A DNA stretch of 64,000 bases, taken from contig CM055100.1 of assembly GCA_029204225.1 (NCBI GenBank), positions 22,939,810-23,003,809 of the forward strand. Direction: 5' to 3'. This document shows positions 1 to 10,065 of this stretch, piece after piece. This DNA is from Diphasiastrum complanatum. Its lineage: Eukaryota; Streptophyta; Lycopodiopsida; Lycopodiales; Lycopodiaceae. Each line of letters begins with the position of its first letter. The first letter of the stretch is position 1. The notes beneath the pieces are model-generated. The model was not told where the DNA came from, searched no databases, and saw only the letters and a list, made by a program, of their open reading frames with translations. Made by a program: the position numbers and the translations under genes.

Positions 1-24
1 TACTAAGATCCCAAAGATGGAGAA

Positions 25-37
25 GGCTTTGATACCA
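25..37 (-). other. primer-binding site, tRNA-Met type
   Basis: The minus strand reads TGGTATCAAAGCC one base after the LTR end. This is one mismatch from the usual plant initiator-Met site TGGTATCAGAGC. It would prime minus-strand DNA synthesis of the element lying left of the window. Confidence 0.7.
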
Positions 38-38
38 G

Positions 39-394
39 TGTAATAGATCCTAACACCACACTAGGGCAAACACTAACTGATCCACCCAACCTTGCCTACT
101 CCCTGATATAGAGTAAGCCCCTCCTAGCCCAGCGTGAGGACTAGTAGCATGCAACAATGTTGGCCACGTGGCACTGACGTGGCCGACTGCACGTCGGGAC
201 CCAACTGGGGGCCCTATCCTGCTGACAGGGTCCCTAGACTGTGTTAGGCCCGCCATAGCTATGGACCCTGCTGGGGCACACTACTCACACTGTCTTGCCC
301 TGTTGGTCATGTACGCTGCTGGACACGACCCTGACTGTGGTACCTGACCTATCTGTGTTCTCTAGGGTTCGACACTGGTCACGAGCTCGTAACA
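39..394 (-). repeat. 5' LTR of a minus-strand gypsy element
   Basis: Read on the minus strand the segment starts TGTTACGAGCTCG and ends ATCTATTACA, so it has TG...CA ends and is about 356 bp long. Just beyond its 3' end (25-37) is a primer-binding-like site. The same sequence recurs in the opposite orientation at 19425-19782, where it follows a gypsy pol, which assigns the family. Because the primer site follows the LTR, this is a 5' LTR, and the element body must extend leftwards out of the window. Family and orientation are well supported; the exact ends are inferred from the other copy. Confidence 0.8.
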
Positions 395-451
395 CTTAGA
401 GCGTATGTCAATGAGTCACGGACTAACTAGGTTATCTATTTATCGCTAGTT

Positions 452-1085
452 GAGTTTGCAACAATGATAAGAAGAATGTGTCCATTAGTATGAGCCCAGT
501 TGAGCTCAATTATGGGTTTTGGCCAACTACTCCGGCTACCCTTGGCATTCCCCAAAAAGTACCTGGAGCTGTAGATTTTTCGACTCAGACGCAAGCAAAG
601 CTAGAGTTGGCAAGATTAAGTCTTTCCAAGCGGAGGCTTATGTTTGTACAAACCGTACTTATAGGGAATTTAATGAAAGAGATATGGTCATCTTGCTAGT
701 GCTACCTAAGTCTAAGGTAATGAGAACTAGCAAGTGTAAAAGGCTATCCCCTAGGTATTGTGGATTGTGGCTAATTATCAAGAAGATCAGTGAGATGGCT
801 TACAAGCTGTAACTGCCCAAGAGATGCAAGGTGCATCTAATATTCCATGTAAGTCATTTGAAGAATTGTTTGCATGATGTTGATAACCTGGTAAGTGGCA
901 TGGGTGCACTCCAGCAAAGAGATACGATGGACTATGGGACGGATCATATCTTAGAACGGAGGTAGACGATTATGAAATCATGTCCTCCAAGAATACCCTA
1001 TAGTGTGGAAAGGCCTACTATTGTTAGAGGCAACCTGGGAGAGTCATTCACGACTACAACACCCCGAGTCTGTCATTGAGGATTA
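452..1085 (+). pseudogene. Ty3/gypsy integrase C-terminal relic
   Basis: Two overlapping reading frames give fragments typical of the end of a gypsy integrase. One has the segment SPVELNYGFWPTTPATL, expected just after the integrase core. The other has LSPRYCG followed, after a stop, by HLIFHVSHLKNCLHDV, the usual post-integrase block before a chromodomain. Several stops and frame changes show that it is dead. It lies directly beside the LTR at 39-394 but in the opposite direction, so it belongs to a different, older element. No RT or RNase H is present. I see no intact chromodomain, only scraps to about 1085. Confidence 0.7.
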
Positions 1086-1850
1086 ATGACTTTCTCAAGG
1101 TGGGTTGGAACGTTAGGACCTAGTCATGGCCTCGACCATATTCCCGTTGAGATCGGTAAGCTCAGAGTCACATGACCAAGACTATGACCTTGTGACCAAT
1201 CTCACCGAAGGGCACCCGCCAGTCATGCTAGGTGTGTCACAATTGAGACGTAGTGTGGTGGTGCACGCTGCACGTATGTGTAGCGGTGCGTAACCATCGA
1301 GTCGTTGACAAAGCTCGCCTGTGGTTATACAAACCAGAGCTAGGGTAAGTCAATAGTTGACCAAATGGGCGGTCATTCCACTACCTGGCACAACGGTGGT
1401 AAATAGTAGGCTTCAATAAGTACTATTCAACAGATTGGGCACTTACGGATGCAGGGGGCCTGGCTGGCCATGCATGGCTGCCACATGCCCTGGAACTGAC
1501 AGGGCAGGTAGGAGCTACAAGGGTTAGCTAAGGATGGGAGGAGATTCATTCTACACTAAAGCTTTCGAGTGTCTCGACGAGCTTACAGTAAGGGAGTGTA
1601 ACAAATAAAGTGACAAATTTGCTAAGTGATTTTGTGCATTTACTTAGGGTTTTGTGAGCTTGTGTGCAACACGCTCCCACACCTACTCCTAGTCCATTCA
1701 CACTTCTAAATCCACAAAAGATATATTCCCCATCTATTGCACACGAATCTTAACCAGTTCCATGTGTAACCAGCATCGTGATATATACTAGGACTACAGA
1801 AATAAGTGGACTATCAAGAAAATGCAATTGGATTTTAGTTTCATAGCAGA
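1086..1850. other. no gene seen; possible LTR of the preceding gypsy relic
   Basis: No reading frame of interest occurs here. A purine-rich tract with GGTGGG just before 1105 follows the gypsy relic, and an AATAAAG polyadenylation-like signal lies near 1604, so much of this may be the relic's own 3' LTR. I could not find a matching second copy, so this remains a guess. Confidence 0.3.
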
Positions 1851-2116
1851 AATGTCATGATCTCTCTCATATTCAATGGGTGATGAAAGAGTTTGCAGCA
1901 CAAGTAACCACCATGATTAAAGTGCAACAGTGCATCACACAAAATGTTCAATCAGAAACAAATGCCCTCAAGTTTCAATAGTAGAAGGGCAAAGGGCAAG
2001 TTTCCACCTATATGCATAACCTATAGAAACTTGTGCATGATGCCATGCAACCCTCATGTTGACTAGTCTCACTCTAGGTCCAATTGATAGTCTCTCTACA
2101 TACATACTAGCCATCA
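1850..2116 (-). repeat. LTR-family fragment, left half, split by the 2117-6479 insertion
   Basis: This stretch matches two other places in the window (about 23600-23740 and 61085-61290). Shared landmarks are AGGGCAAGTTT and AGGTCCAATT, in the same order and spacing. The sequence resumes at 6480, after the inserted chromovirus. In the other copies this block is the inner part of an LTR read on the minus strand. The match is by eye and moderate. Confidence 0.5.
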
Positions 2117-2121
2117 CATAC

Positions 2122-2539
2122 AGTTATGGACTCGGCTGATTACATTCGCCGCGTCCATTTACATTTACAGTTACTTTACTTTATGCATAAGCAGGCCTTG
2201 GGCCCTTTTTTATTCATTAGTGACATTCAGACTATATGGTTGGCCTTTTGCCTTATTATTCATTATTAGGCCATTTGGACATATTACTGGAGAGTGGGGG
2301 CCTTCTTGGAGGGCGCACTATTATCCCTCCCAGTTGGGCCCTAGCCACTGGAAGCTTCCTTTTAGGGCTTCCTCTTGGCTATAAGTAGGGAAACTGTGTG
2401 ATTTGTCATTCAGCTGATGATATTGATCTCTCTCTTTAGCCTCCTTAATCTCTCTCTTTCCTGCTTTCTAGGGTTAAGTCTTGCTTATGTGATGCTTTCA
2501 TAGCTTAATTCTAGATCAGCTGTGGCTCTATTCGTAACT
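2122..2539 (+). repeat. 5' LTR of the AG...CT chromovirus
   Basis: It starts AGTTATGGACT and ends ATTCGTAACT, with inverted terminal AGTTA/TAACT. A CTATAAGTAGG tract near 2380 is a plausible TATA region for the element's promoter, and CT-rich stretches follow. Its 3' end abuts the primer-binding site with no spacer. Confidence 0.92.
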
Positions 2540-2553
2540 TGGTATCAGAGCAC
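2540..2553 (+). other. primer-binding site, initiator tRNA-Met
   Basis: TGGTATCAGAGCAC lies immediately after the 5' LTR. It matches the standard plant initiator-Met primer site exactly over the first 12 bases. Confidence 0.92.
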
Positions 2554-2871
2554 TTTTCTGAGCACAATCTGGAATTTCTTCTTTGCTGCCTTGCCTTGCT
2601 CCTCCATCGCTGTTCCTACAGCTCCATTACCGTTTTGACAGCCCTGTTCCATCACTGCTCCTTCCACTCCTTCCTGCCCAGCGTTCCCCCTGTTTTGTCC
2701 CCTCTTTTCTTTGCTGCCCAGTGCTCCTCCTCTTCCTTTCCATCGCTGTCCCTGCCTTCCGACCTATCACTTTCGTCTGATATTTTTCCAGTTTGCAGCC
2801 ATCTTCCACAGTTAGTTCCCTGACTGTCCAACGCCCATCCTCATCCAAAAACTACCCAATTCCGACATCAT
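2554..2871 (+). other. leader with gag deleted
   Basis: This is the only sequence between the primer site and pol. It is C/T-rich, and the frames open here encode Ser/Leu/Phe/Pro-rich peptides without a gag, zinc-knuckle or protease motif. A normal chromovirus has 1.2 kb or more of gag-protease at this point, so an internal deletion is inferred. Confidence 0.6.
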
Positions 2872-4940
2872 TTGCTATTCCAAACAGCTAAAATTCTTCA
2901 ACCTGTAAATCACTGCCTCAGCACTCCCAACTTGTCACTTTCATTGACATTTGTACATGATGCAGTTACACACTCACTTGTGGGCATTGATTCTCAGGGA
3001 GACTTCCAGTTGATTACTGGGAAGCAGTTTATTCGCAGCCTGCCGAAGGCTCATTGTGCTGCCTTATTATGTGTTCAGCGGGTAGTACCAGTTCCTCCAG
3101 TCTCTACACCAGCAGCTGTTCCTCAGGTGATTTCTGACTTATTACATCAGTATGCTTTTGTCTTTTCAGAACCTACGACGCTACCACCATTACGTGACGT
3201 GAACCATCATATTGATTTGCGTCCTGGTTCTGCTCCTCCCTCCCGTCCCCCTTATCGTATGTCTCGATCTGAGAGTGATGAGCTTGAGCTCCATATTACT
3301 GCCTTGTTAGATCAGGGTCTTATTGTTCCTAGTCACAGCCCTTTTGGTGCTCATGTTCTCCTTATTAATAAGAAAGATGGTACCAAACGCCTTTGTATTG
3401 ATTACCGTGCTTTAAATAAGTTGACTATTCGTAATCAGTACCCTATTCCACACATGGATGACCTCTTTGACCAGCTCGGTACCTCTAAAATCTTTTCCAA
3501 GATAGACCTTCGTTCTGGATATTACCAAATCAGGATGCACCCTTCTGACGAACATAAGACTGCTTTCCGTACTCATCTTGGTTTATATGAATTTCGTGTG
3601 CTTCCTTTTGGTGTTACTAATGGCCCTCCTACGTTCCAGAATGTGATGAATAACGTCTTACGTCCGCTTCTTGGTCATTGTGTCTTGGTTTATTTTGATG
3701 ATATTCTTATTTTTAGTCAGTCTCTTGCTGAGCATGTTGCCCATCTTTCCTCGGTCTTTCAGTTACTTGTACACCACCAGTTATTTGCTAAGTTGTCTAA
3801 ATGGTCTTTTGTTGTTTCTGAGATCGAGTTTCTTGGTTTTCTTATTTGTAATGGTCACATTCGTCTGGACCCTCATAAGGTTCAGGCCATCCAGGATTGG
3901 CCTATACCTACTGATATTCATCATGTTCGTATGTTTCTTGGGTTAGCCACTCACCTTCGTCGTCCAGTTCCTCATTTTGCCACTATCGCAGCTCCTCTTC
4001 ATGCACTTTTGAAGAAGTCTAGTACTTTTCTGTGGACTCCTGATTGTCAGACAGCGTTTGATACTCTTCGTCGTGCTGTTGTTGATGCTGCCGTTATGTG
4101 TTTACCACAGTTTGATCAGAAGTTTCTTGTTGAGACTGATGCTAGTAATGTTGGTTTGGGTGCTTTACTTCGCCAGTCACAATGTATTATTGCTTATGAG
4201 TCGCGTCGTCTTCGCTCTTATGAGCAACGTTATTCTGTGCATGAGAAAGAGCTTCTTGCTATTATCTATGCTCTTAAGAAGTGGCGTCATTATCTGTATC
4301 GAGTCCCATTTGACATTATTACTGATCACCAGTCTTTACGTTATCTGTTTTCTTTACGTGATCGTCAATTTCGTTGGTTGCAGTTTTTACAGTCTTTTAA
4401 TTTCTCCATATTGTATCGTCCCGGTCGTGCTAACACTGCTGCTGATGCATTATCTCGTCTTCCAGCTTTGTTAAATACACTCGTTTCTACTATTCCTCCA
4501 TGGTTTGATGCTCTACCTGCAGCGTACCTTACATGTTCTGATTTTCGTGATGTTTATAGTTCTGCCCCACCTGTTTCGTCCAGTCCTCATCAGGTTTACT
4601 CCATTATTGACAATCGTCTTTATCATTATGATTCTCTTTGTATCCCTAGTTCTTTGGGTATCCGTTCCCAGTTGTTGTCGGATGCTCATTCCTCTCCTGT
4701 TGGGGGTCACTTTGGTTTTCAGAAGTCTTATGCTCGTCTCAAAGACCATTTCTATTGGCCCTCTCTTCGATCTGAGCTTGCTGTACTTATTCGTACCTGC
4801 CCTTTCTGTCTTCATAATAAGTACTCCCGTTCTAAATCTGCTGGTTTGCTCCAGAGTTGGCCTATTCCTCATCGCCAGTGGACTGATATATCTATGGACT
4901 TTATCCTTGGCCTTCCCCATACCCTAGCGTGGTCACGATT
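2872..4940 (+). pseudogene. pol: gypsy pol part 1: RT, RNase H, integrase zinc domain
   Basis: The reading frame opens in a linker normally found between protease and RT, passes the RT entry motif RLCIDYRALNK near residue 180 and the catalytic YFDDIL motif near residue 276. RNase H follows, with FLVETDASNVGLGALL and ITDHQSLRYL and the closing TAADALSRLP. The integrase HHCC finger then runs from GGHFGFQKSYARL to CPFCLHNK, and the core begins at SMDFILGLP. The protein then leaves frame at about 4940-4945 and continues in the frame of the next entry. There is no protease DSG/DTG motif, in keeping with the upstream deletion. Apart from the frame change the domains look complete, so the lesion is recent. 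The product would copy the element RNA and integrate its DNA. Confidence 0.9.
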
Positions 4941-4945
4941 CATGT

Positions 4946-6010
4946 ATGTTGGTAGTTGACAGGTTCTCGAAACAGGCACATTTTATCCCAGTTCGCAGTA
5001 CTATCACAGCAGAGCAGTGTGCACGTTTGTTCCTATCAGAGATTTTCCGCCTGCATGGATTTCCTCGAACTATCCTTTCTGATCGGGATAGTAAGTTTAC
5101 ATCTATATTCTGGACAGAGCTTATGCGTATTTTGGATGTTCAGCTTTTTATGGGTTCTGCTTATCATTCTACTTCTGATGGGCAGTCTGAGGTCCTTAAC
5201 AGGATCCTTGAGGATTATTTGCGCCATTTTGTTACTCCTTCAGGGAAAGATTGGGATCAACATTTATGTTTAGCAGAGTATAGCTATAATAGCTCTGTTA
5301 GTACCAGCACAGGTGTCTCTCCATTTTTATTATCTCATGGCTATGCACCTCTTTTACCTGGCATTCCTCTTCCTCCTGAGGATACACCTGTTACACTTGC
5401 ATCTTTTCTATCAGGTGCTCGAGAGCTTATTACTCGGGCCAGTTCTCATTTACAGCATGTTCAGCAGCGTTATCAGACCTCAGTTGATCGTCATCGCCGC
5501 CATGTTGAGTTTCAGCTTGGAGATATGGTTTATCTACGCTTACGGTTTGCACGTCATCATTTTGTCCAGGGCCATGCTTCTACTGAGAAGCTTGCACCAC
5601 GGTATTATGGGCCTTATCGCATTGTGGAGGTTCTTAGTCCAGTTACATATCGCTTACAGCTTCCTGCTTCCACACGCGCCTGTGATGTATTCCATGTCAG
5701 TTTATTACGTGCTGCTATTGAGGATGACGCTCCTTGTGATGCTGAGTTTCCTACTGCTCCAGAGTTATTTCCATTTTTACCTGCTGCTATATTACAGGTC
5801 CGTCTATACCATAGTCGACGCCGCCGGCAGATTCAGTTTTTGGTCCAGTGGGATGGTCGTCCTATTGAGGAGGCTACATGGGAGCCTATTGATGTGTTTT
5901 ATCATACACCATTACTTGCAGATCAGGCTCGTGCTCTTGCTGCACTTGTTGATTCCTCTACATCAGATGTTCCTCTAGCTGTTGATGCACCAGGGCTTGC
6001 TGCTACTTGA
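4946..6010 (+). pseudogene. pol: gypsy pol part 2: integrase core, C-terminal domain and chromodomain
   Basis: This continues the previous entry after a single frame change. It opens with VVDRFSKQAHFIPV. The catalytic Asp lies in ILSDRDSKFTS and the catalytic Glu in TSDGQSEVLNRILED. The LAPRYYGPY and CDVFHVSLLR blocks follow. Near residues 280-315 is a chromodomain-like segment, QIQFLVQWDGRPIEEATWEP, which in chromoviruses targets integration to chromatin marks. The protein ends naturally at TGA 6008-6010, about 45 bp before the 3' LTR. Length and order match the family. In-frame integrity over more than 1 kb argues that the frame break upstream is the main defect. Confidence 0.9.
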
Positions 6011-6056
6011 TCCGGTTATCTTTTCGGCAGTTGGGTCTTTTTTTTGTGTCGGGGAG

Positions 6057-6474
6057 AGTTATGGACTGGGCTCATTACAATCGCCGCGTCCATTTACATT
6101 TACAGTTACTTTACTTTATGCATAAGCAGGCCTTGGGCCCTTTTTTATTCATTAGTGACATTCAGACTATATGGTTGGCCTTTGGCCTTATTACTCATTA
6201 TTAGGCCATTTGGACATATTACTGGAGAGTGGGGGCCTTCTTGGAGGGCGCAGTGTTATCCCTCCCAGTTGGGCCCTAGCCACTGGAAGCTTCCTTTTAG
6301 GGCTTCCTCTTGGCTATAAGTAGGGAAACTGTGTGATTTGTCATTCAGCTGATGATATTGATCTCTCTCTTTAGCCTCCTTAATCTCTCTCTTTCCTGCT
6401 TTCTAGGGTTAAGTCTTGCTTATGTGATGCTTTCATAGCTTAATTCTAGATCAGCTGTGGCTCTATTCGTAACT
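6057..6474 (+). repeat. 3' LTR of the AG...CT chromovirus
   Basis: It is 418 bp long and collinear with 2122-2539, with about seven substitutions. It is preceded by the short purine tract GGGGAG (6051-6056), the likely polypurine primer, itself preceded by a run of T. Confidence 0.92.
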
Positions 6475-6479
6475 CATAC

Positions 6480-6650
6480 CATGTGCTACTCCACATGTCA
6501 CTATAGGATTACATGGGTCCTCACAAGGTTATTAATTTACAAACTGGCCTTAAATGGAATTTCAAGGCGTAACTAACAATCTCAACAACTGGAGATATCC
6601 TAGTACCCGAACATGGGCACATAACGCCGTTGAACTACGTTTGCTAACAT
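6480..6650 (-). repeat. LTR-family fragment, right half of the split copy
   Basis: This contains CCTCACAAGGTTATTAAT and then GGAATTTCAAGGCGTAACTAAC, matching 23757-23890 and 61310-61440 in order. Together with 1850-2116 it is one LTR copy into which the chromovirus inserted. The terminal part is too diverged to set an end. Confidence 0.55.
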
Positions 6651-6869
6651 AAGTGGAAATTAGAGAAGTCTTTTCTTCAAGCTTTCAACTGAGTCTTCTC
6701 CCCTGAAAAGCATTTTATAGAGCAACACTTCTCATGCATCTTTTAGCTTTAAAAAAGCATTGATGATCCGCCCATCAACTCAATAGTTTCCTCGTAAAGG
6801 CTCCGAATCAGTAGGAAAACATGCAGTTTCCAACCAAAAAATCACCCCTCAATGATAGATTAGCCTGTG

Positions 6870-7008
6870 AGATTCCGCCCTCAAGGAAGTGGTGTAGATC
6901 CTTTTGAAATTCGCCCTCAGAGAAGTGCTGCATGTATGCTGCAAATCTACCCTCAAGGAAGGGCTGCAGATACGTTGCAAATCTGCTCTTAGGGAAGCGT
7001 TGATAGAA
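6870..7008. repeat. imperfect tandem repeat, about 36 bp, four units
   Basis: Units share the core CCCTCAAGGAAG...CTGCA...GCAAATC. Starts are near 6879, 6917, 6951 and 6988. No gene lies on either strand. Diverged copies suggest an old minisatellite. Confidence 0.6.
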
Positions 7009-8116
7009 AGTCAACTATAGATGTTTGGGGGAAGAGAAGAGATCCTGAGAATGGAGTGGTCAAGAAGTGGGGTGTAGGGCAATTTAGTGTCTCTTGTTTC
7101 CTAGTTTCAATTCCGTATAGCACAATGTTTTTGTTTAGAGTTCTAACTTCTATTCCTATCTTTTGTTCTAGGAGATTCATTTCTTTAGCGTATTGAATCA
7201 TCCTTTTCTTTCAAATGTTGGCTGATTGCTTACAAAACTAGATATTTTGCTATACAATCAAGAAAACAAAGTTTTCCAACATCTATGACGATTGAATCTC
7301 AGGCATCCATAATCTTTTGATTTCACAATCCAAGGATATCTTATAATGTTGAATCCTTTATGAAATCACAAACTTCTTATTTTTCCAAGAAGAAACTGAA
7401 ATACTAGTTTTTCTATGTCTAAAAAACCAGTAGGATTGCTGACCATTAAAAGGAAAATTTTTGTAATTGCTTCGAAAACCACCACAAGCTTTATACTTCA
7501 AATGCAAATTTCCCAACTTTATCCTGTAAGCCCATAATTGTGAAGATGCTTTTAACAAATATGCGCCCAATTAAATGTCAAAATCTCTTGCTTTACATTT
7601 AAGTAAATCGCAAAAAACTTTCCCAAAGTATCATGCCATAATAAATTGCAAAATAACTTGGCTATTAAATAGAATCCAACCCAAATTTTCATTTTTCAAG
7701 CGGTTAAAAATTCCAGCTTGTTGCAAGTCTTAATAGTGTACATACCTTGCAACAAGAGCCCTCTTGAAAATGCATAAAATTTGAAAAGCAGGGCAAATTC
7801 AAGCTCCAAGCTCTTGCTCTCCACTTGAGAGATTCCAAACAACAATTCCTCCTAGCTTTGGCCCTACCCTACCCCCAAGTGTTAGAGCCTTTACTCCTTG
7901 TCCCGGTTATTTACAGTTTTCAGAGACACATGTACGTTTTGTAATTATTGTAATTACTGAAATGGCTAAGTCACCAGCTTGTGGTGACCTTTGTAAGTAA
8001 ATTGTAAATAAACTGTGTTTAATTGGCATTGGACCTCAAAGAGTCATGCATAGCTTTGGCATGGGGTACTGAGTCATTTATTAGGAGTGGCTGGACTGAC
8101 CTCCTAAAATGTAGAA
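7009..8116. other. no feature seen
   Basis: A/T-rich DNA without a supported coding region or recognised repeat. It probably lies in, or beyond, the downstream introns of the minus-strand acyltransferase gene, but nothing in it proves this. Confidence 0.4.
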
Positions 8117-8266
8117 GTTGACTAGTCAACGGGACACGTGTCATATGCTCACTGGGACACTTGGTCCAGTGAATGAGTTACACATGTCAGGGTTGACCGG
8201 TCAAACATGACACATGTCACATGCTCACTAGGACACTTGGTCGAGTGTATGAGTGACAAATGTCAG
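8117..8266. repeat. 75-bp tandem duplication with TTGAC palindromes
   Basis: Two head-to-tail units begin at 8117 and 8192. Each opens with a perfect palindrome, TTGACTAGTCAA in the first and TTGACCGGTCAA in the second. Each continues with GACAC.TGTCA, ATGCTCACT.GGACACTTGGTC and ATGTCAG. TTGAC is the core of the plant W-box, but the repeat may simply be part of an LTR. Confidence 0.65.
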
Positions 8267-9039
8267 CCTACTCACTTGCCTATGTGTCAGAGTATTGCTA
8301 AGTGGCAAGTGTCGATTGTGCATGGAATTGGCCATGTGTCGGCGTTAGGAAAGGTCAGGGTTAAGGAGGTGCTTGAGGATTGTGCATCAGTGAGCCTAGA
8401 GACAGGCATTCCGGATCATAATCTATGCAGCAAAGGTTGGGAGGAGACAAGGCAGCCAGCTCCACCATGTTTCGCGTGCTATGATGTTTGTACATGTAGG
8501 GAAATCGACAGGGGTCAACATTGCTGATTGTTGTGCACGGGATTAGCTAGGTTTTCAGTGAAGTTTCAGATTTGAGTCTGACACCAAGGATCCTAACTAG
8601 GATGCTCAGACAAGGGAAACAAACAGAACGGATGGTGGACTAAAACAGCCCAACCAAACCTAGATCAAACAGATCTAGCCAACCCCCAAGCGATGGATCA
8701 CTAGCAATAGCTCATCGTGTAGGAGAGATGTCAAACCAGCAGCACGCAACTACTACTCCCCAAATCAATCTCTCCTCCTAGAGAGGCCTATGGATAAACG
8801 TATACCCTCCAAGGCTATACTCCAACCAGGAGTGATTTGGGACACCTCAGTCGAACACATCAACAACCTAATTGGGCCATATTTGCCACTAATTGATGAG
8901 TCACTCCTATTTCCATATAGATCCACCATCATGGGGTTTAGTCCTCAACCAATTAATAATGATTTAGTACCATGAGGGCCCCAATCCCTTATAATCACAT
9001 TCAACTTATGGGTCAAGCTAGGCCCTCTGACCACCTTAC
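8267..9039. other. no feature seen
   Basis: There are short open frames only and none resembles a known protein. From about 8570 the composition becomes richer in A and C. The end of this stretch merges into the gypsy RT relic. Confidence 0.35.
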
Positions 9040-9690
9040 GGGGTATAAGTTCATATTTAGCCAAATGGGGCATGACACCTAGGATGGATGGCCTCTAAGA
9101 TCGCTTAGGGGGAGCTAAACATTATACTAGGATAGATCTCAAGACTGGGTACCATCCGATTAGTATACATTAGAACAATGTGCAGAGTTGGTTTTCGGAC
9201 AAGATTTGGACGTTACAAATTTTTGGTGTTGCTTTTTGGATTAATGAACGACCTGCAATTACAATAGATGATGAATGATTTATTTCATCCATATCTAGGA
9301 AAATTTTGTAGTAGTATCCGTGGACAATATTCTCATTTACAATAAAACCCTTAAGAAACATGTAAATCATATTCAAACTATCTTGTGAATTCTCAAACGG
9401 GAGAAGCTTTATGCCAAAAAATCTAAATGTGAGTTCTTTAAGCATGAGATAGTTTATCTTGGACATGAGACGTCCCCTTTTGGATGAACATTGATGAGGA
9501 TAAAATCAAGGTAGTTGTTGAATGGCCAATTTCAAAAACCTCCTTTGCCTATTGTATGGAATGAGGAACTGAATCTGTGCTCTGACAAACTCAAGAGCAT
9601 GATTGTTTCCACTCTCGTGTGACAATTTGCAAATCTAGATTTGCCTTGTGTTGTGAGAACAGACACAAATGATATTGCAGTTGGAGCAGT
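9040..9690 (+). pseudogene. decayed Ty3/gypsy RT to RNase H
   Basis: Moving between frames gives the RT order: a RIDLKTGYH block near 9135, RTRFGRYKFLVLLFGL near 9195, a degraded YxDD region at about 9310, and CEFFKHEIVYLGHE near 9430. The RT-RNase H linker follows (WPISKT). RNase H begins with VVRTDTNDIAVGAVL at about 9650-9690. Many stops and indels show an old, inactive copy. The relic stops exactly where a LINE-like segment begins, so it was cut by a later event. Confidence 0.75.
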
Positions 9691-10065
9691 GTTATGGTCT
9701 TCAACACATCCAGGGCCTCATCTTTGACGGACAGCCACTGGAGATCGCATCATCTTACACTTATCTAGGGGTGCTCTGTACTAGTGTCCTATCATCTATG
9801 TTTGGAATGAGAGCACTAGAATTGGGAAGGGCTACACTTCCCTTGTCCAGCCAAAGGCTTTCTTTTTGATGATTCATTCGAGATACCCCGAGTAAATGTT
9901 GGCTCTTTGATACTATCTTTACCCCCACAACCCTATATGCAACGAAGCCATGGAGTATAGGTCTCAACATATGGAGACACCTTCAACGATCTCCTCAACG
10001 ATGTCAGCAATGCAGCTTGGACATACAGCAAACAGTAGGCCCCATTAGATCCTTCTTCTATAGTG
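9691..10065 (+). pseudogene. LINE (non-LTR retrotransposon) RT tail fragment
   Basis: The frame at 9700-9790 reads FDGQPLEIASSYTYLGVL, which is the conserved block at the end of plant LINE reverse transcriptases. After a frame change, 9905-9990 reads KCWLFDTIFTPTTLYATKPW, matching the usual LFD.LV.P.LLYG.E.W block that follows. It is fused to the gypsy relic with no spacer. No endonuclease or upstream RT is present, so it is a fragment, and its 3' end is uncertain. Confidence 0.7.

Larger units (their letters stand above)
2117..6479 (+). mobile_element. Ty3/gypsy chromovirus, full-structure, AG...CT LTR ends
   Basis: Two 418-bp LTRs (2122-2539 and 6057-6474) bound an internal region with a primer-binding site at 2540 and pol. 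Identical 5-bp duplications CATAC lie outside both LTRs (2117-2121 and 6475-6479), which fixes the ends and shows a single insertion event. The LTRs differ at about seven positions by my count, so the insertion is fairly young. Both LTRs begin AGTTATGG and end CGTAACT instead of TG...CA. Only about 330 bp separate the primer site from pol, so gag and most of the protease are missing. Pol ends with a chromodomain, which places the element among plant chromoviruses. It needs Gag in trans to move. Confidence 0.93.

Noticed and set aside
2539-2848. Ser/Leu/Phe-rich frame as a possible gag of the chromovirus
   Set aside because: No gag or zinc-knuckle motif; C/T-rich leader DNA would give such a peptide by chance.
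3671-4927. Plus- and minus-strand open frames within the chromovirus pol
   Set aside because: They are shadows of pol in other frames (Leu/Phe/Ser-rich) with no motif of their own.
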